Source of the DNA: Pseudomonadota bacterium
GTDB taxonomy: Bacteria > Pseudomonadota > Gammaproteobacteria > Xanthomonadales > SZUA-38
Direction of reading: 5' to 3'
Assembly: GCA_039033415.1 (NCBI GenBank)
Contig: JBCCCR010000006.1
Coordinates: forward strand, 178,061-242,060
DNA: 64,000 nucleotides
Under the pieces are notes generated by a model. That model searched no databases. It saw only the letters and a list, made by a program, of their open reading frames with translations, and was not told where the DNA came from. Shown one piece after another: positions 26,388 to 35,705 of this stretch. Positions within the stretch are counted from its first letter, which is position 1. Every line of letters starts with the position of its first letter. The translations under genes were made by a program, and so were the position numbers.

Positions 26388-26409
26388 GGGCTGACCTGTG
26401 GTTCAGCCC
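26388..26409 (+). terminator. Stem-loop after the sortase gene
   Basis: GGGCTGA (26388-26394) and TCAGCCC (26403-26409) form a 7-bp stem with an 8-base loop, 6 bases after the sortase stop. No T run follows directly. Confidence 0.35.
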
Positions 26410-26452
26410 AGCGCGATTCATTAAACTGACGTTTTTCCCAGAGCGACACCCC

Positions 26453-27103
26453 ATGAAACGACCGCTGCTGCTAGCCGCCGCCACGCTGGCCGCTTTAGCT
26501 ACCCTGTCCGCCTGCTCCAGCGCCTACTACGGCACGCTAGAGTCCTTTGGGGTACACAAGCGCGAAATCCTGGTCGACCGAGTCGATGAGGCACTCGAAA
26601 GCCAGGAAGATGCGCAGGAACAGTTTGCCAACGCGCTGGAACAGTTTTCTGCGGTCACGGCCTTTGACGGCGGTGATCTCGAAGACCTCTACGAAGATTT
26701 GAACGACAGCTTCGAGCGCAGCGAATCCCGAGCGGCGGACGTCCACGACCGCGTGGAATCCGTCCGCAAAGTCGCCGGCGATCTCTTCGATGAGTGGGAG
26801 GAAGAGCTGGAGCAATACTCCGACGCGTCGCTGCGTCGCCAAAGCGAACAGTCGCTTCGCGATACGCGCCGCCGCTATCAGCGCCTGATCGGCGCCATGG
26901 AGTCAGCGGAACAGCGCATCGATCCGGTGCTGAGCCGATTCCGCGATCAGGTGCTGTTTCTCAAGCACAATCTCAACGCCCGGGCGGTGGCCTCGCTGCG
27001 GACGCAGCTCACCGGCATCGAAAGCGACGTGCAGGATCTCATTAGCGCCATGAACGAGTCGATCAGCGAGGCGCGTTCATTTATCGAGCAGATGGAAACC
27101 TGA
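26453..27103 (+). CDS. DUF2959 lipoprotein
   Basis: 216-residue predicted outer-membrane or periplasmic lipoprotein: signal peptide with lipobox LSAC (lipidated Cys21), then a long, strongly charged alpha-helical region (FGVHKREILVDRVDEALESQ onward) with heptad periodicity typical of DUF2959. Function of the family is unknown. It follows the sortase gene by 70 bases but the stem-loop suggests a separate transcript. Its 3' end overlaps the RDD gene on the other strand by 23 bases. Confidence 0.87.
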   Translation: MKRPLLLAAATLAALATLSACSSAYYGTLESFGVHKREILVDRVDEALESQEDAQEQFANALEQFSAVTAFDGGDLEDLYEDLNDSFERSESRAADVHDRVESVRKVAGDLFDEWEEELEQYSDASLRRQSEQSLRDTRRRYQRLIGAMESAEQRIDPVLSRFRDQVLFLKHNLNARAVASLRTQLTGIESDVQDLISAMNESISEARSFIEQMET

Positions 27104-27620
27104 GATTCGGCGATGGCTCGGTCGGCGCGACGCGACGGTTTCGCCAGTCCACCGTCTGAAGGGCCTGCGGGTGTTCGACCAGCTCCTCGCCCGAGAGCTC
27201 GCGCATGGAGCCATCCGCCACAACGCAGGTGCCCGCCGCCAGATCCGCCAGGGTCCGGCGGCGACGATCAAACAGCAGCCACAGCCAGCCTGGCGGAAAC
27301 GCCATGGCCAGCACCAGCCTGATGAGCATTTGCCACCAGCGGGGGCGGCTGCCATCCTTTAGCCGGACGATTTCCTGAGAACACAGCCAGCCGCCCACCG
27401 TGCGGCTATATAGCAGCCAGCCTGCCGCAACGTACGACACAGTGACACCGTTGAGCAGAACTGTCGTCATGGTCGCCGCCCACGGCTCGGTCGCGTTCTT
27501 TCCGAGCAGAATCGCGATCAGCACCCCTGAAAGCACGCCGGTCAGCAGCAAATCCCACAGCAACGCCCCGAGCCGGTACCAGAACCCGACAAACTCAACG
27601 CGGCGTTGGGGTTGCTCCAC
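27081..27620 (-). CDS. RDD family membrane protein
   Basis: 179 residues with the RDD pattern: Arg in GFWYRLGALLWDLLLTG (TM1), a second and third hydrophobic segment (TTVLLNGVTVSYVAAGWLLY, WWQMLIRLVLAMAFPPGWLWLL) and the Asp-containing RRRTLADLAAGTCVV at the end of TM3. RDD proteins have been linked to ion or small-molecule transport; no substrate can be assigned. The last 23 bases are antisense to the end of the DUF2959 gene. Followed upstream by rpe on the same strand. Confidence 0.85.
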   Translation of the reverse strand: MEQPQRRVEFVGFWYRLGALLWDLLLTGVLSGVLIAILLGKNATEPWAATMTTVLLNGVTVSYVAAGWLLYSRTVGGWLCSQEIVRLKDGSRPRWWQMLIRLVLAMAFPPGWLWLLFDRRRRTLADLAAGTCVVADGSMRELSGEELVEHPQALQTVDWRNRRVAPTEPSPNLRFPSAR

Positions 27621-27628
27621 TAGAGTTC

Positions 27629-28294
27629 CTAGCTTGCAGCGATCGCCGCGCGCATAGCGCTGATCGTCTGGGCGTAGTCGTCTGTGCCAAAAATGGCTGA
27701 CCCTGCGACAAACGTATCGGCACCCGCCGCGGCAATTTCGCCGATGTTGTCAACCTTGACCCCACCGTCTACCTCGAGCCTGATCTCGAAGCCCGACCGA
27801 TCGATCAGCTCACGGGCGCGGCGCAGCTTGTCCAGCGTCGAGGGGATAAATTTTTGGCCACCAAAGCCCGGGTTGACGGACATCAGCAGAATGATGTCCA
27901 CCTTGTCCAGCACGTAGTCCAGCGCCTCAAGGCCCGTGGCCGGATTAAAAACCAGCCCCGCAAGGCAGCCCGCCTCGCGAATCAGCGCCAGGCTTCGGTC
28001 GACGTGCCGGCTGGCCTCAGGGTGAAAGGTGATTGAGCTGGCGCCGGCCTCGGCAAAATCCGGGATCAGGCGATCGACTGGTTCGACCATCAGGTGCACG
28101 TCGATCGGTGCGCTGATCCCATAATCTCGCAGCGCCTGACAGACGAGCGGGCCGACGGTCAAATTTGGAACATAGTGATTGTCCATGACGTCAAAATGCA
28201 GCCAGTCGGCGCCGGCGGCCAGCACCGCGGCAGCATCTTCACCAAGACGCGCAAAATCAGCTGAGAGCAGGGAGGGGGCAATAACTGGCGGCAT
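27629..28294 (-). CDS. rpe: Ribulose-phosphate 3-epimerase
   Basis: Interconverts ribulose-5-P and xylulose-5-P. 221-residue TIM barrel with metal ligands in [16 protein letters not shown] (His, Asp), [10 protein letters not shown] (His) and [15 protein letters not shown] (Asp); the [16 protein letters not shown] phosphate loop is intact. Its gene is 14 bases downstream of djlA and 8 bases upstream of the RDD gene on the same strand, a likely operon. Confidence 0.96.
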   Translation of the reverse strand: MPPVIAPSLLSADFARLGEDAAAVLAAGADWLHFDVMDNHYVPNLTVGPLVCQALRDYGISAPIDVHLMVEPVDRLIPDFAEAGASSITFHPEASRHVDRSLALIREAGCLAGLVFNPATGLEALDYVLDKVDIILLMSVNPGFGGQKFIPSTLDKLRRARELIDRSGFEIRLEVDGGVKVDNIGEIAAAGADTFVAGSAIFGTDDYAQTISAMRAAIAAS

Positions 28295-28308
28295 GTTAAT
28301 CCTTTCGA

Positions 28309-29067
28309 TCAGTGCGGGTTGCGCTCGTTGCGAATCTGGTCGTACGCCGCCCGAATCTCGGCGGTCTTCTGTTTCGCCAGCTCCAGCATCTCCTTCGGGA
28401 GGCCTTTGGAGACCAGCTTGTCGGGGTGGTTCTGACTGGTCAGGCGGCGGTAGGCCTGCTTGACGGCCCGGTCGTCGGCTCCGCGCTTCAGACCGAGGAC
28501 CTCAAAGGGGTCGTCAAAGCGTCGGCTGCGGTTCGACTGGACCGCCGTGCGCCGGTTGATCATGAGGTCGACCTCATGGGCGCTGACACCGAGGGCTATC
28601 GCACATTTCTCCACGATCGCGTGGGCCTGGTAGCTTAAGTTTCCGTCGGCACAGCCCGCATCCAGCAACACCTCGATCAGCAGGCGAGCCAGCTGCGGCT
28701 GCGATCCGCCGCTGCTGCGCAGTTCGCTCAGCGTGATCCCAAGGTTAAATTCGTTGCGTTTGCCGCGGTTAAACAGGCGGATCGCCACCTGGCGTTGGTC
28801 CGCCGTGAGCTGCATCCGCTCCATCACCTGCTGGGCGACCTGAATTTCCCGCTCGGAGACCCGGCCGTCCGCCTTCGCGATGTGTCCCATGATCAGAAAT
28901 AGCGCCTGAAAAAAGGACTGCTGGGCTGCGCTGGCGTCGAACAGGGAAAGATGCCCGAGGTTCATGTCCACCGCGTGACCGATGGCGGCGCCAACAAATA
29001 GCCCCACGGGACCGCCGAACGCCAAACCGATCCCGCCGCCCACGAGTTTTCCGTAAAAACCTGCCAT
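28309..29067 (-). CDS. djlA: Membrane-anchored DnaJ-like co-chaperone DjlA
   Basis: 252 residues: glycine-rich N-terminal TM ([20 protein letters not shown], 1-20 onward), TerB-like helical domain (about 45-170) and a C-terminal J domain (about 185-250) with the HPD motif in SQNHPDKL. Stimulates DnaK ATPase at the membrane; in enterobacteria linked to the Rcs system. ATG 29067 is the natural start; a TTG immediately before it gives only one more residue. Divergent from purC. Confidence 0.92.
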   Translation of the reverse strand: MAGFYGKLVGGGIGLAFGGPVGLFVGAAIGHAVDMNLGHLSLFDASAAQQSFFQALFLIMGHIAKADGRVSEREIQVAQQVMERMQLTADQRQVAIRLFNRGKRNEFNLGITLSELRSSGGSQPQLARLLIEVLLDAGCADGNLSYQAHAIVEKCAIALGVSAHEVDLMINRRTAVQSNRSRRFDDPFEVLGLKRGADDRAVKQAYRRLTSQNHPDKLVSKGLPKEMLELAKQKTAEIRAAYDQIRNERNPH

Positions 29068-29166
29068 CAACCAACCTCAAAAACCATCCCTATTGTAAGG
29101 GAACAGCGGGCCGATGAGTTGGGCTGCGGACCGAATCGCCGGGTGCCTGGGCGATCGAGGGAAGCC

Positions 29167-29193
29167 GGTTGTAACGCCCCGGAGCTGTACAAT
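29167..29193 (+). promoter_or_regulatory. Possible purC promoter
   Basis: -10 TACAAT at 29188-29193 with a poor -35 (GGTTGT, 15-base spacing); start would be near 29200, about 20 bases before the purC ATG. Confidence 0.3.
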
Positions 29194-29218
29194 AACGGTT
29201 TGTCTTATTGGACCCGAC

Positions 29219-30112
29219 ATGCCCGACGCTGAGCTGATTTTCGAGACGCACCTCGACCACCTGCCGCTGCTGCACCGCGGCAAGGTGCGTGACGTCTACG
29301 ACGCCGGGGACAATCGACTGCTCATGATTACGTGCGATCGCCTTTCCGCCTTCGACGTGGTGCTGCCCACCGCCATTCCCGGCAAGGGCGCGTTGCTTAA
29401 CGCCATGTCGCGTTTCTGGTTTGACAAGACCCAGCGCCTCATCAAAAACCATCTGCTCAACGACCCGGCCGCGGACATCATCGGTGACCACCCGCAGCAG
29501 GCCGCGCTGGTGGCCCGTTCGGTGGTCAGCCGTCGACTCGACGGGCTGCCGGTGGAAGCGATTGTCCGGGGCTACCTCGCCGGCTCCGGCTGGGCGGACT
29601 ATCAGCGCGACGGTCAGGTTTGCGGCCATCCCCTCCCGGCCGGCCTGAACCAGGCGCAGCAGCTCCCACAGGCGATTTTCACGCCGTCGACCAAGGCTGA
29701 GGTGGGTAATCACGACGAAAACATCAGCCGTCAGCAGGCCGCTGACCTCATCGGCGAAGACCGAGCGAGAGAATTGGAAGCGGTCAGCCTGCAGCTCTAC
29801 CGATTTGCGGCGGACTACGCGCGCGAGCGCGGGATCATCATCGCCGACACCAAGTTTGAATTTGGCCTGAATCAAGACCAGGAGCTGGTTTTGATGGATG
29901 AAATCCTCACCCCGGATTCCAGCCGCTTCTGGCCCGCGAGCGACTACCGCACGGGCATCAGTCCGCCATCGTATGACAAACAGTTCGTCCGAGACTACCT
30001 GGAGACGTTGGACTGGGACAAAACGGCGCCAGGGCCCGCGCTGCCGCCGGAGATAGCGGCCCAGACGGCAGCCAGGTACGCCGAAGCCATGGAACAGCTC
30101 AGCGGAAGCTGA
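29219..30112 (+). CDS. purC: SAICAR synthetase (PurC)
   Basis: Condenses CAIR with aspartate in purine synthesis. 297 residues, the longer form compared with E. coli (237). ATG 29219 begins MPDAELIFETHLDHLPLLH; upstream in-frame codons lack similarity. Conserved RGKVRDVYD, SAFDVVLPTAIPGKGALLN, PVEAIVRGYLAGSGW, ADTKFEFGL and MDEILTPDSSRFWPASDY are present. Monocistronic by appearance. Confidence 0.96.
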   Translation: MPDAELIFETHLDHLPLLHRGKVRDVYDAGDNRLLMITCDRLSAFDVVLPTAIPGKGALLNAMSRFWFDKTQRLIKNHLLNDPAADIIGDHPQQAALVARSVVSRRLDGLPVEAIVRGYLAGSGWADYQRDGQVCGHPLPAGLNQAQQLPQAIFTPSTKAEVGNHDENISRQQAADLIGEDRARELEAVSLQLYRFAADYARERGIIIADTKFEFGLNQDQELVLMDEILTPDSSRFWPASDYRTGISPPSYDKQFVRDYLETLDWDKTAPGPALPPEIAAQTAARYAEAMEQLSGS

Positions 30113-30196
30113 AACTGCGGAACAAGGCCGTGTCACCGGCCCGCGAATGTTTTACCATTTTATTTCCCGATATCGTTGAGCGTTGGAAACCCCGTT

Positions 30197-30652
30197 ATGA
30201 AATCCGTCCACACCTGGTTTGAGCAATACGGCGTCAGCCACCAGAATCCGGTCAACAAACGGATCCACTGGATCTGCGTTCCCCTGATCTATTGGAGCGT
30301 CTATGCGCTGCTGAGCGCGGTGCCGAACGGGCCCTTACCCGACGCCTGGACCTGGGGCCTGGTGGTGATGGCGCTTGGGCAGGCTTACTACCTGGTTTTG
30401 TCACCATCGCTGGCGCTCGGGCTCCTCGCCTTTAACGCGGTGGTGGTGCTCACCGCCAGCGGGTTAGCCGACCTAAGTGTTTCGCTGGGCTGGGCTGGAG
30501 TGGTGGTCTTTGTGCTGGCGTGGATCGGACAGTTCATCGGTCACAAGATCGAGGGCGCGAAGCCCTCGTTTTTTGAAGACTTGCAGTTCCTGATGATCGG
30601 CCCAGCCTGGCTGATGGGCTTCGTTTACCGACGGCTGGGCTATCAATACTGA
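30197..30652 (+). CDS. Mpo1-like (DUF962) membrane protein
   Basis: 151 residues from ATG 30197, preceded by GGAAA. N-terminal EQYGVSHQNPVNKRIHWICVP holds the conserved His of the family, and the end keeps FIGHKIEGAKPSFFEDLQFLMIGPAW with a second conserved His; four hydrophobic segments lie between. Yeast Mpo1 is an Fe-dependent dioxygenase in 2-hydroxy fatty acid alpha-oxidation, so a lipid-oxidising role is possible but not shown for bacteria. A TTG seven codons upstream is an alternative start. Confidence 0.88.
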   Translation: MKSVHTWFEQYGVSHQNPVNKRIHWICVPLIYWSVYALLSAVPNGPLPDAWTWGLVVMALGQAYYLVLSPSLALGLLAFNAVVVLTASGLADLSVSLGWAGVVVFVLAWIGQFIGHKIEGAKPSFFEDLQFLMIGPAWLMGFVYRRLGYQY

Positions 30653-30660
30653 GGTTTGAC

Positions 30661-30680
30661 GGCCGGTCGGCTGACCGGCC
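30661..30680. terminator. Perfect hairpin between the Mpo1-like and RND genes
   Basis: GGCCGGTC (30661-30668), loop GGCT, GACCGGCC (30673-30680): an uninterrupted 8-bp stem midway between two converging genes only 32 bases apart. No T tract on either side. Confidence 0.45.
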
Positions 30681-30684
30681 GCGG

Positions 30685-33198
30685 TCATGCGGGCTGTTCG
30701 ACGGGCGTCGTCTCGGGCGCAGCCTTCGGGTTTGACGGCAGGAGGAATCGAGCCAATGCCGGCAGCAGTACCACTGCGCTGACCATGTTCAGGAAGAACA
30801 TGAACGCCAGCAGTTTGCCCATGTCAGCCTGGAACTGGAGCGCCGAGAAGATCCAGGTGCCGACGCCTATGGCCAGCGTGAAGGCGGTGAAGACCACGGG
30901 CTTGCCCGTTTGCTTCAGCGCGTGGAAGTAGGCCTCTTTGAGGTCCATCCCACCCTTCAGACAGTCCGACAGCCGGCTGTAGATATAAATGCCGTAATCC
31001 ACACCGATACCTACACCGAGCGCCACCACCGGCAGCGTGTTCGTTTTAAGCCCAATACCGAGAGCAGCCATCAGCGCGTAAGCCAGCACGGACACCAGCG
31101 CCAGCGGCACGACGATACAGATGGTGCCGCGCAGCGATCGGAAGGTGATGCTGCAAAGGATGATGATTGCCAGATAAACCAGCACAAGCATCGGGAACTG
31201 CGCCGCGCCAACGACCTCGTTGGTTGCCGCCGCCACTCCGACGTTGCCCGTTCCCAGACGGAAGTTGACTTCGCCTTTGCCCAGCTCGTCCTTGGGCTTC
31301 GGTTCGTAGAGCGTAATGGTCTGGCCCGGGTTGCCGAGACCCGCTGCCACCTCGCTCTCGCTGCCGACGTCATACTGGCGACGATAGTCTTTGACGGCGT
31401 CAACCACCCGCGTGATGGTCTGGGCCTTGTGATCCTCGGTAAACACGATGACCGGCATAGCGTCGCAGTTAGCGTTCAGCAGCCCGGTATCGGTCTCGAT
31501 CGACTGAAGGTTCTGCCGCATCACAAAGTTATCGCGCGGCAGGACACGCCAGCGCATGTTGCCTTCGTTCCAACCCGAGTTGATCGTTTTTGCCACCCAG
31601 GGCAGCGTAATCACCTGCTGAACGCCGGGCACGTTGTACATGTGCCAGGCAAAGCGATCGATGTTTTCCATCGCCAGGAAGTCTTCGGTGCAGGCCTGCG
31701 GGCTCGCCTCCACGATCACCGACACCGAGTCTACGCCCAGCGAAAAGCGCGAAGAGATGACGTCCGCATCCTGGTTGTAGCGGGAATCGGGCCGCAGCTC
31801 AGGTACGCCGGCCTGCGAGTCGCCGATCTGCATGTCCTGGCCCTTGATGTAGCCAAACGCAAACAGCCCGGCGGCCACCAGCAGCGCGGTTGCGGCCACC
31901 GGCGTATCGGTGAGTCGGCTCAGCGCACGCCATAGCCGATCCAGACGTTCGCTGCGTCGATCCTGGGCGTCACGCCAGGTCTCAACGTCGCGGATTTTCA
32001 CCAGCGACAGCAGAATCGGCAGCAGCACCAGGTTGGTCAGGATGATCAGCGCAACACCGATAGAGGCTGTGGTCGCCAGCTCCCGGATGATCCGGATTTC
32101 GATAAACAGGATGGTTAGAAAGCCGATGGTGTCCGACAGTAGCGCAATCGCGCCTGGCGCCAGCAGGCTGCGGAATGTTTTCCGGCAAGCGGTCATGGAG
32201 CTCGCGCTCTTCGGCTCAACCCCTGGGGCCAGCGGCTCGAACTGACCGTACATGACCTCGCAGCTCCAGGCGTTGATCATTTGGACGCCGTGGCTAACGC
32301 CGATCGCAAAAATCAGAAACGGCGTCAGGATATTCATCGGGTCGATGCCAAAACCCAGCAGCTTCAGGGCACCCAGCTGCCAGATCACGGCAACCACCGA
32401 ACACAGCAGCGGCAGCATGGTGAGCTTGAGCGACCCGCAATAGAGATAGAGCAGGATTGCGGTAATCACGAGGGCAACACCAAAGAACCAAATGACGGAC
32501 TTGGCGCCTTCCGCAATATCTCCGACAATCTTGGCAAAACCGATGATGTGAACCGACAGACCTTCGGTGGCAAACTGCTCGCGGATTTTCTCCAGGTCTG
32601 CCGCTACCCGCTGGTAGTCGAGCATTTCGCCGGTTGCCGGGTCTTCCTCCATCAGATCGGCCCAGACCATGGCGCCGCCGAAGTCTTCCGCCACCAGACG
32701 ACCCACCACCCCGGACTTCACGATGTTGCCGCGCACCCGCTCGAACATCTCGTCACCGGGTGCGAAATCCGACGGGATGACGTTGCCGCCGGCAAACCCG
32801 TCTTCGACGACCTCAACAAATCGCACGTTGGGCGTGAAGATCGATCGGACGCTCGCCCGGTTGACGCCCGGGACAAAGAACACTTCGTTGGTGATGCCCT
32901 CGATGGCGGCAAAAAAATCGGGCGTGAACATGTTGCCGTCGTCGGCCATCACCGCCACGAGCAGCCGGTTGGCACCGCCATACTCCGCCTCGTAGTCGAG
33001 GAACGTCTGCATATACTCGTGCTGCAGGGGCAGCTGCTTCTTAAAGCCCGCGTCGACCCGCAGTTGTGCCGCGTAAAAGCCCATCACCGCCGTGATCGCT
33101 GCAAACAGCAGCAGGATCGGCATGCGGGCGCCAAAGATGGCGCGCTCCAGGACGCCGGTCAGCCCACCGACGTGACCCGCTTCGTGTGGAACACTCAT
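30685..33198 (-). CDS. RND-superfamily (MMPL/SSD) exporter
   Basis: 837-residue inner-membrane protein with duplicated RND halves: TM1 near 25-45 (PILLLFAAITAVMGFYAAQL), a large periplasmic loop (about 50-225), TM2-6 (about 228-410), TM7 near 450, second periplasmic loop, TM8-12 to the end. SSD/patched-like IGVDYGIYIYSRLSDCLKG lies in the second half. This is the MMPL/hopanoid-exporter type rather than AcrB. Starts 4 bases inside the YCF48-like gene. Last gene of the lipase-DUF1302-DUF1329-YCF48-RND operon; likely moves a hydrophobic substrate between membrane and periplasm (inference). Confidence 0.9.
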   Translation of the reverse strand: MSVPHEAGHVGGLTGVLERAIFGARMPILLLFAAITAVMGFYAAQLRVDAGFKKQLPLQHEYMQTFLDYEAEYGGANRLLVAVMADDGNMFTPDFFAAIEGITNEVFFVPGVNRASVRSIFTPNVRFVEVVEDGFAGGNVIPSDFAPGDEMFERVRGNIVKSGVVGRLVAEDFGGAMVWADLMEEDPATGEMLDYQRVAADLEKIREQFATEGLSVHIIGFAKIVGDIAEGAKSVIWFFGVALVITAILLYLYCGSLKLTMLPLLCSVVAVIWQLGALKLLGFGIDPMNILTPFLIFAIGVSHGVQMINAWSCEVMYGQFEPLAPGVEPKSASSMTACRKTFRSLLAPGAIALLSDTIGFLTILFIEIRIIRELATTASIGVALIILTNLVLLPILLSLVKIRDVETWRDAQDRRSERLDRLWRALSRLTDTPVAATALLVAAGLFAFGYIKGQDMQIGDSQAGVPELRPDSRYNQDADVISSRFSLGVDSVSVIVEASPQACTEDFLAMENIDRFAWHMYNVPGVQQVITLPWVAKTINSGWNEGNMRWRVLPRDNFVMRQNLQSIETDTGLLNANCDAMPVIVFTEDHKAQTITRVVDAVKDYRRQYDVGSESEVAAGLGNPGQTITLYEPKPKDELGKGEVNFRLGTGNVGVAAATNEVVGAAQFPMLVLVYLAIIILCSITFRSLRGTICIVVPLALVSVLAYALMAALGIGLKTNTLPVVALGVGIGVDYGIYIYSRLSDCLKGGMDLKEAYFHALKQTGKPVVFTAFTLAIGVGTWIFSALQFQADMGKLLAFMFFLNMVSAVVLLPALARFLLPSNPKAAPETTPVEQPA

Positions 33199-34286
33199 CG
33201 CAGCACCTGCTCAAGTGGATAGCGCCAGCTACCGCCCTCACCGACCATCACCAGGCCCGAATCGACGATCACCACCGCAGCGATGTCGTTGCCCTCAGCG
33301 AGCTCAAGCGAGCGGATCTGATCGTCGGCCAGCACAAGCACCTCGCCGTTGACTCCAACCATGACCACCTCGCCGCTGCTGAGCTGGACCGCGCCGTTCA
33401 ATGAATTGAGCGAATCGGTGTCGAGCTGCTGCCAGCTGCTGCCGGCGTCCACAGACACAAACGCGTTGCCGCGCAGGCCGAACGTCAGAAGCCGGTCCTG
33501 CCCCAGCGTTAGGGCACCGAACATGGAGCCGCCGTAGGGGAGTACGAGCTCCTGCCAGGTTTCCCCTTCGTTGCGGCTGCGGTAACCGTTGCCCTGCTCC
33601 GCCGCGATGTAGAGCGTGCCGTCCGCAAGCTTGGTCATGCCGTTCAGGTGATAGTCAACTCCGATATCGAATTCGTCGTCGTACGCATAGGGGTCGTTGG
33701 CAGCGGCACCCTGCTCATCCGAAGCTTCCTCGTCCGCGGCGTCGTCAGCGAGTTCCAGGCTGGCCACCTCCCAGCTTTGACCACCGTCAGAAGTTCGGAG
33801 GAAAACCGCGTAGGCGCCGACGGCAAAGCCGCGCTGCTCATCGAGGAAAAAAATATCGAGCAGAGGACTGTTTGCCTCGGGATCGAAGACGTCAGGGCTC
33901 GAATACTGGCGCTGCCAGCTCTGTCCCCCGTCAGCGCTGTGCACAATCACCTGATCATGCCCGGCCGCCCACACCCGATCGCCCAGGCTGAAGACCGCAG
34001 TCAGCGTGGAGCGTGTCGGAACGTCCGCCACCTGCTCCCAGCTTTCGCCTTCGGTCGAGCGCAGGATATGCCCTCGCTCGCCCACCGCCACCAGCCCACT
34101 GCCGGTCGTGGCCACATCGAGCAGCATGGACTCACCGGCGCGGGGCATTGCCTCGGATGAGGCAACGCTGGAGTTGAACTGCGAGGCGTCCGCCTCGTCA
34201 TCGCCTTGCGCTAGCACCGCACCGTATGACAGCACGGCCGTGGACATCAGCGCGGCCAGGCTGCGCCATGACAACACTTTCCGCAA
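33195..34286 (-). CDS. YCF48-like beta-propeller, exported
   Basis: 363 residues: signal peptide (SLAALMSTAVLSYGAVLAQG) then repeated blades of the photosystem II assembly factor Ycf48/BNR type, e.g. GHILRSTEGESWEQVADVPT, VIVHSADGGQSWQRQYSSPD, AVFLRTSDGGQSWEVASLE, YRSRNEGETWQELVLPYGG, FVSVDAGSSWQQL. Periplasmic scaffold or assembly role likely. An acidic low-complexity insert (DDAADEEASDEQGAAAND) sits between blades. Overlaps the RND gene by 4 bases. The organism shows no sign of photosynthesis; the fold is shared, not the function. Confidence 0.88.
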   Translation of the reverse strand: MRKVLSWRSLAALMSTAVLSYGAVLAQGDDEADASQFNSSVASSEAMPRAGESMLLDVATTGSGLVAVGERGHILRSTEGESWEQVADVPTRSTLTAVFSLGDRVWAAGHDQVIVHSADGGQSWQRQYSSPDVFDPEANSPLLDIFFLDEQRGFAVGAYAVFLRTSDGGQSWEVASLELADDAADEEASDEQGAAANDPYAYDDEFDIGVDYHLNGMTKLADGTLYIAAEQGNGYRSRNEGETWQELVLPYGGSMFGALTLGQDRLLTFGLRGNAFVSVDAGSSWQQLDTDSLNSLNGAVQLSSGEVVMVGVNGEVLVLADDQIRSLELAEGNDIAAVVIVDSGLVMVGEGGSWRYPLEQVLR

Positions 34287-34343
34287 CTTCAGAGCTCTAT
34301 GCCCAGCTGGCGACTGAAGTCACCTTGCTTTTCAAGCGTCCCA

Positions 34344-35693
34344 CTAGCGCCGGCCGCGGGTTCGCAGGGCCTGCGGAGTGTAGTCCCCCGGGTTGCCCGG
34401 CTGGTCAAACACGTTGACGTCGTCGTTGTTGTCCAGACCGACCGCCACATAGCGACCGGACTGCAGATCGTGATGGACCTCAACCGTGCTCCAATAGGTG
34501 GGCACCTCGTAGTAGTTCACGCCGTGCGCCTCGGAAAAACGCCACAGCTCGTCGCGACCATCGTAGTGGTCGATCAGCACAATCTGGTAGCTGTCCTCGT
34601 CGAGGTAGTAGGTCCGGCGGCTGTTGATGTGCCGTTGGCCGTCTTTCAGCGTGCCTTCGAAAACCCATACGCGGTGTTTCTCGTAGCGCATCAGGTCGGG
34701 GTTCAGATGGCCGGGCCGCACGAAGTCGTCGTAGCTGAGCCCTTCCTTGTGGGCTTTGTAAGAGTTGTACGGCACGTACATCTCGCGCTTGCCCTTCATC
34801 TCCCAGTTGAACCGGTCCATAGCGCCGTTGAACATATCGGTCATGTCGTTGGTACGCAGACCGTCGGAAGCCGTGCCCGGGTTGTCGTACGCGACGTTGG
34901 GCGCCCGCCGAACCCGACGCTGGCCGGGGTTGTAGATCCACGCCTGGCGGAATTGCTCAATCTGGTTCAGGGTCTCGTGAACCAGCAGCACGTTACCGGC
35001 CAGCCGGGCCGGCGACTCAACCACCTGGTAGAAATACAGCAGAATGTTTCTGACGTCCGCCAGCGTGTTGCCTTCGACGTAGTAGAGCCCAAGCAGCTCC
35101 TCCCGCAGCTTGACGGCCGTATATTTGCCGTCGGCCGTCGGCGCCACCTGGTTGTTATAGCGAAACCCCCCGGTGCCCTTGTACTTGAGCTTGTGATTCC
35201 ACATCAGTTCGTAGGGCGTCTCGGGGAAAGGGAACGGAAACCCTTCGGCGACGTTGACCACACCCTCGCCGTTGGCAACGATCTTGCCGGTGGCGCCGTT
35301 CTTTTTGGTCATCTCGTAGGTGCGCTCGGGAAAGCTGGCGCTGCGCCGCGAGGGGTAAACGTCCATCCGGTAGGTGTCGTAGCGCTTCAGCATCGCGACC
35401 TGACCCGGAGACAGGAACTCTTCGTACTCGCCCACGTTGGCACCCGTGATGGCAAACATGACCTCGTCGCCCGGGAACGGATCGGGGTGATGATCGCCGG
35501 GGCTGTAGCCCGCCGGCGCCTCGGTGATGCCACCCTCCCACGCCGGGATTGTTCCGTCCGCGTTGCCGGCTCTCTCAGACCCCATGGGGGTCAGGTCACC
35601 GTCCAGTCTGTCTACCTGATCAGGCTTGGCGCCGGCGAGAACACTGCCCGCGAAAGCGGCCGCCAGAGCGGTAAGAACCAATCGACTTTTCAT
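34344..35693 (-). CDS. DUF1329 periplasmic protein
   Basis: 449 residues with signal peptide (LTALAAAFAGSVLAGA). DUF1329 proteins are predicted to have the LolA/LolB-like lipoprotein-carrier fold; typical stretches here are IPAWEGGITEAPAGYSPGDH near the N-terminus, VWVFEGTLKDGQRHINSRRT and the DGRDELWRFSEAHGVNYYEV block. They are regularly encoded with DUF1302 barrels and RND pumps. I infer a periplasmic carrier of a hydrophobic molecule. 12 bases from the DUF1302 gene and 57 from the YCF48-like gene. Confidence 0.9.
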   Translation of the reverse strand: MKSRLVLTALAAAFAGSVLAGAKPDQVDRLDGDLTPMGSERAGNADGTIPAWEGGITEAPAGYSPGDHHPDPFPGDEVMFAITGANVGEYEEFLSPGQVAMLKRYDTYRMDVYPSRRSASFPERTYEMTKKNGATGKIVANGEGVVNVAEGFPFPFPETPYELMWNHKLKYKGTGGFRYNNQVAPTADGKYTAVKLREELLGLYYVEGNTLADVRNILLYFYQVVESPARLAGNVLLVHETLNQIEQFRQAWIYNPGQRRVRRAPNVAYDNPGTASDGLRTNDMTDMFNGAMDRFNWEMKGKREMYVPYNSYKAHKEGLSYDDFVRPGHLNPDLMRYEKHRVWVFEGTLKDGQRHINSRRTYYLDEDSYQIVLIDHYDGRDELWRFSEAHGVNYYEVPTYWSTVEVHHDLQSGRYVAVGLDNNDDVNVFDQPGNPGDYTPQALRTRGRR

Positions 35694-35705
35694 GAATAAC
35701 TCCGA

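Noticed and set aside
34299..35699. 466-codon open frame on the plus strand
   Set aside because: Antisense to the DUF1329 gene, whose signal peptide, family blocks and operon position are clear; the plus-strand product looks like no protein family.
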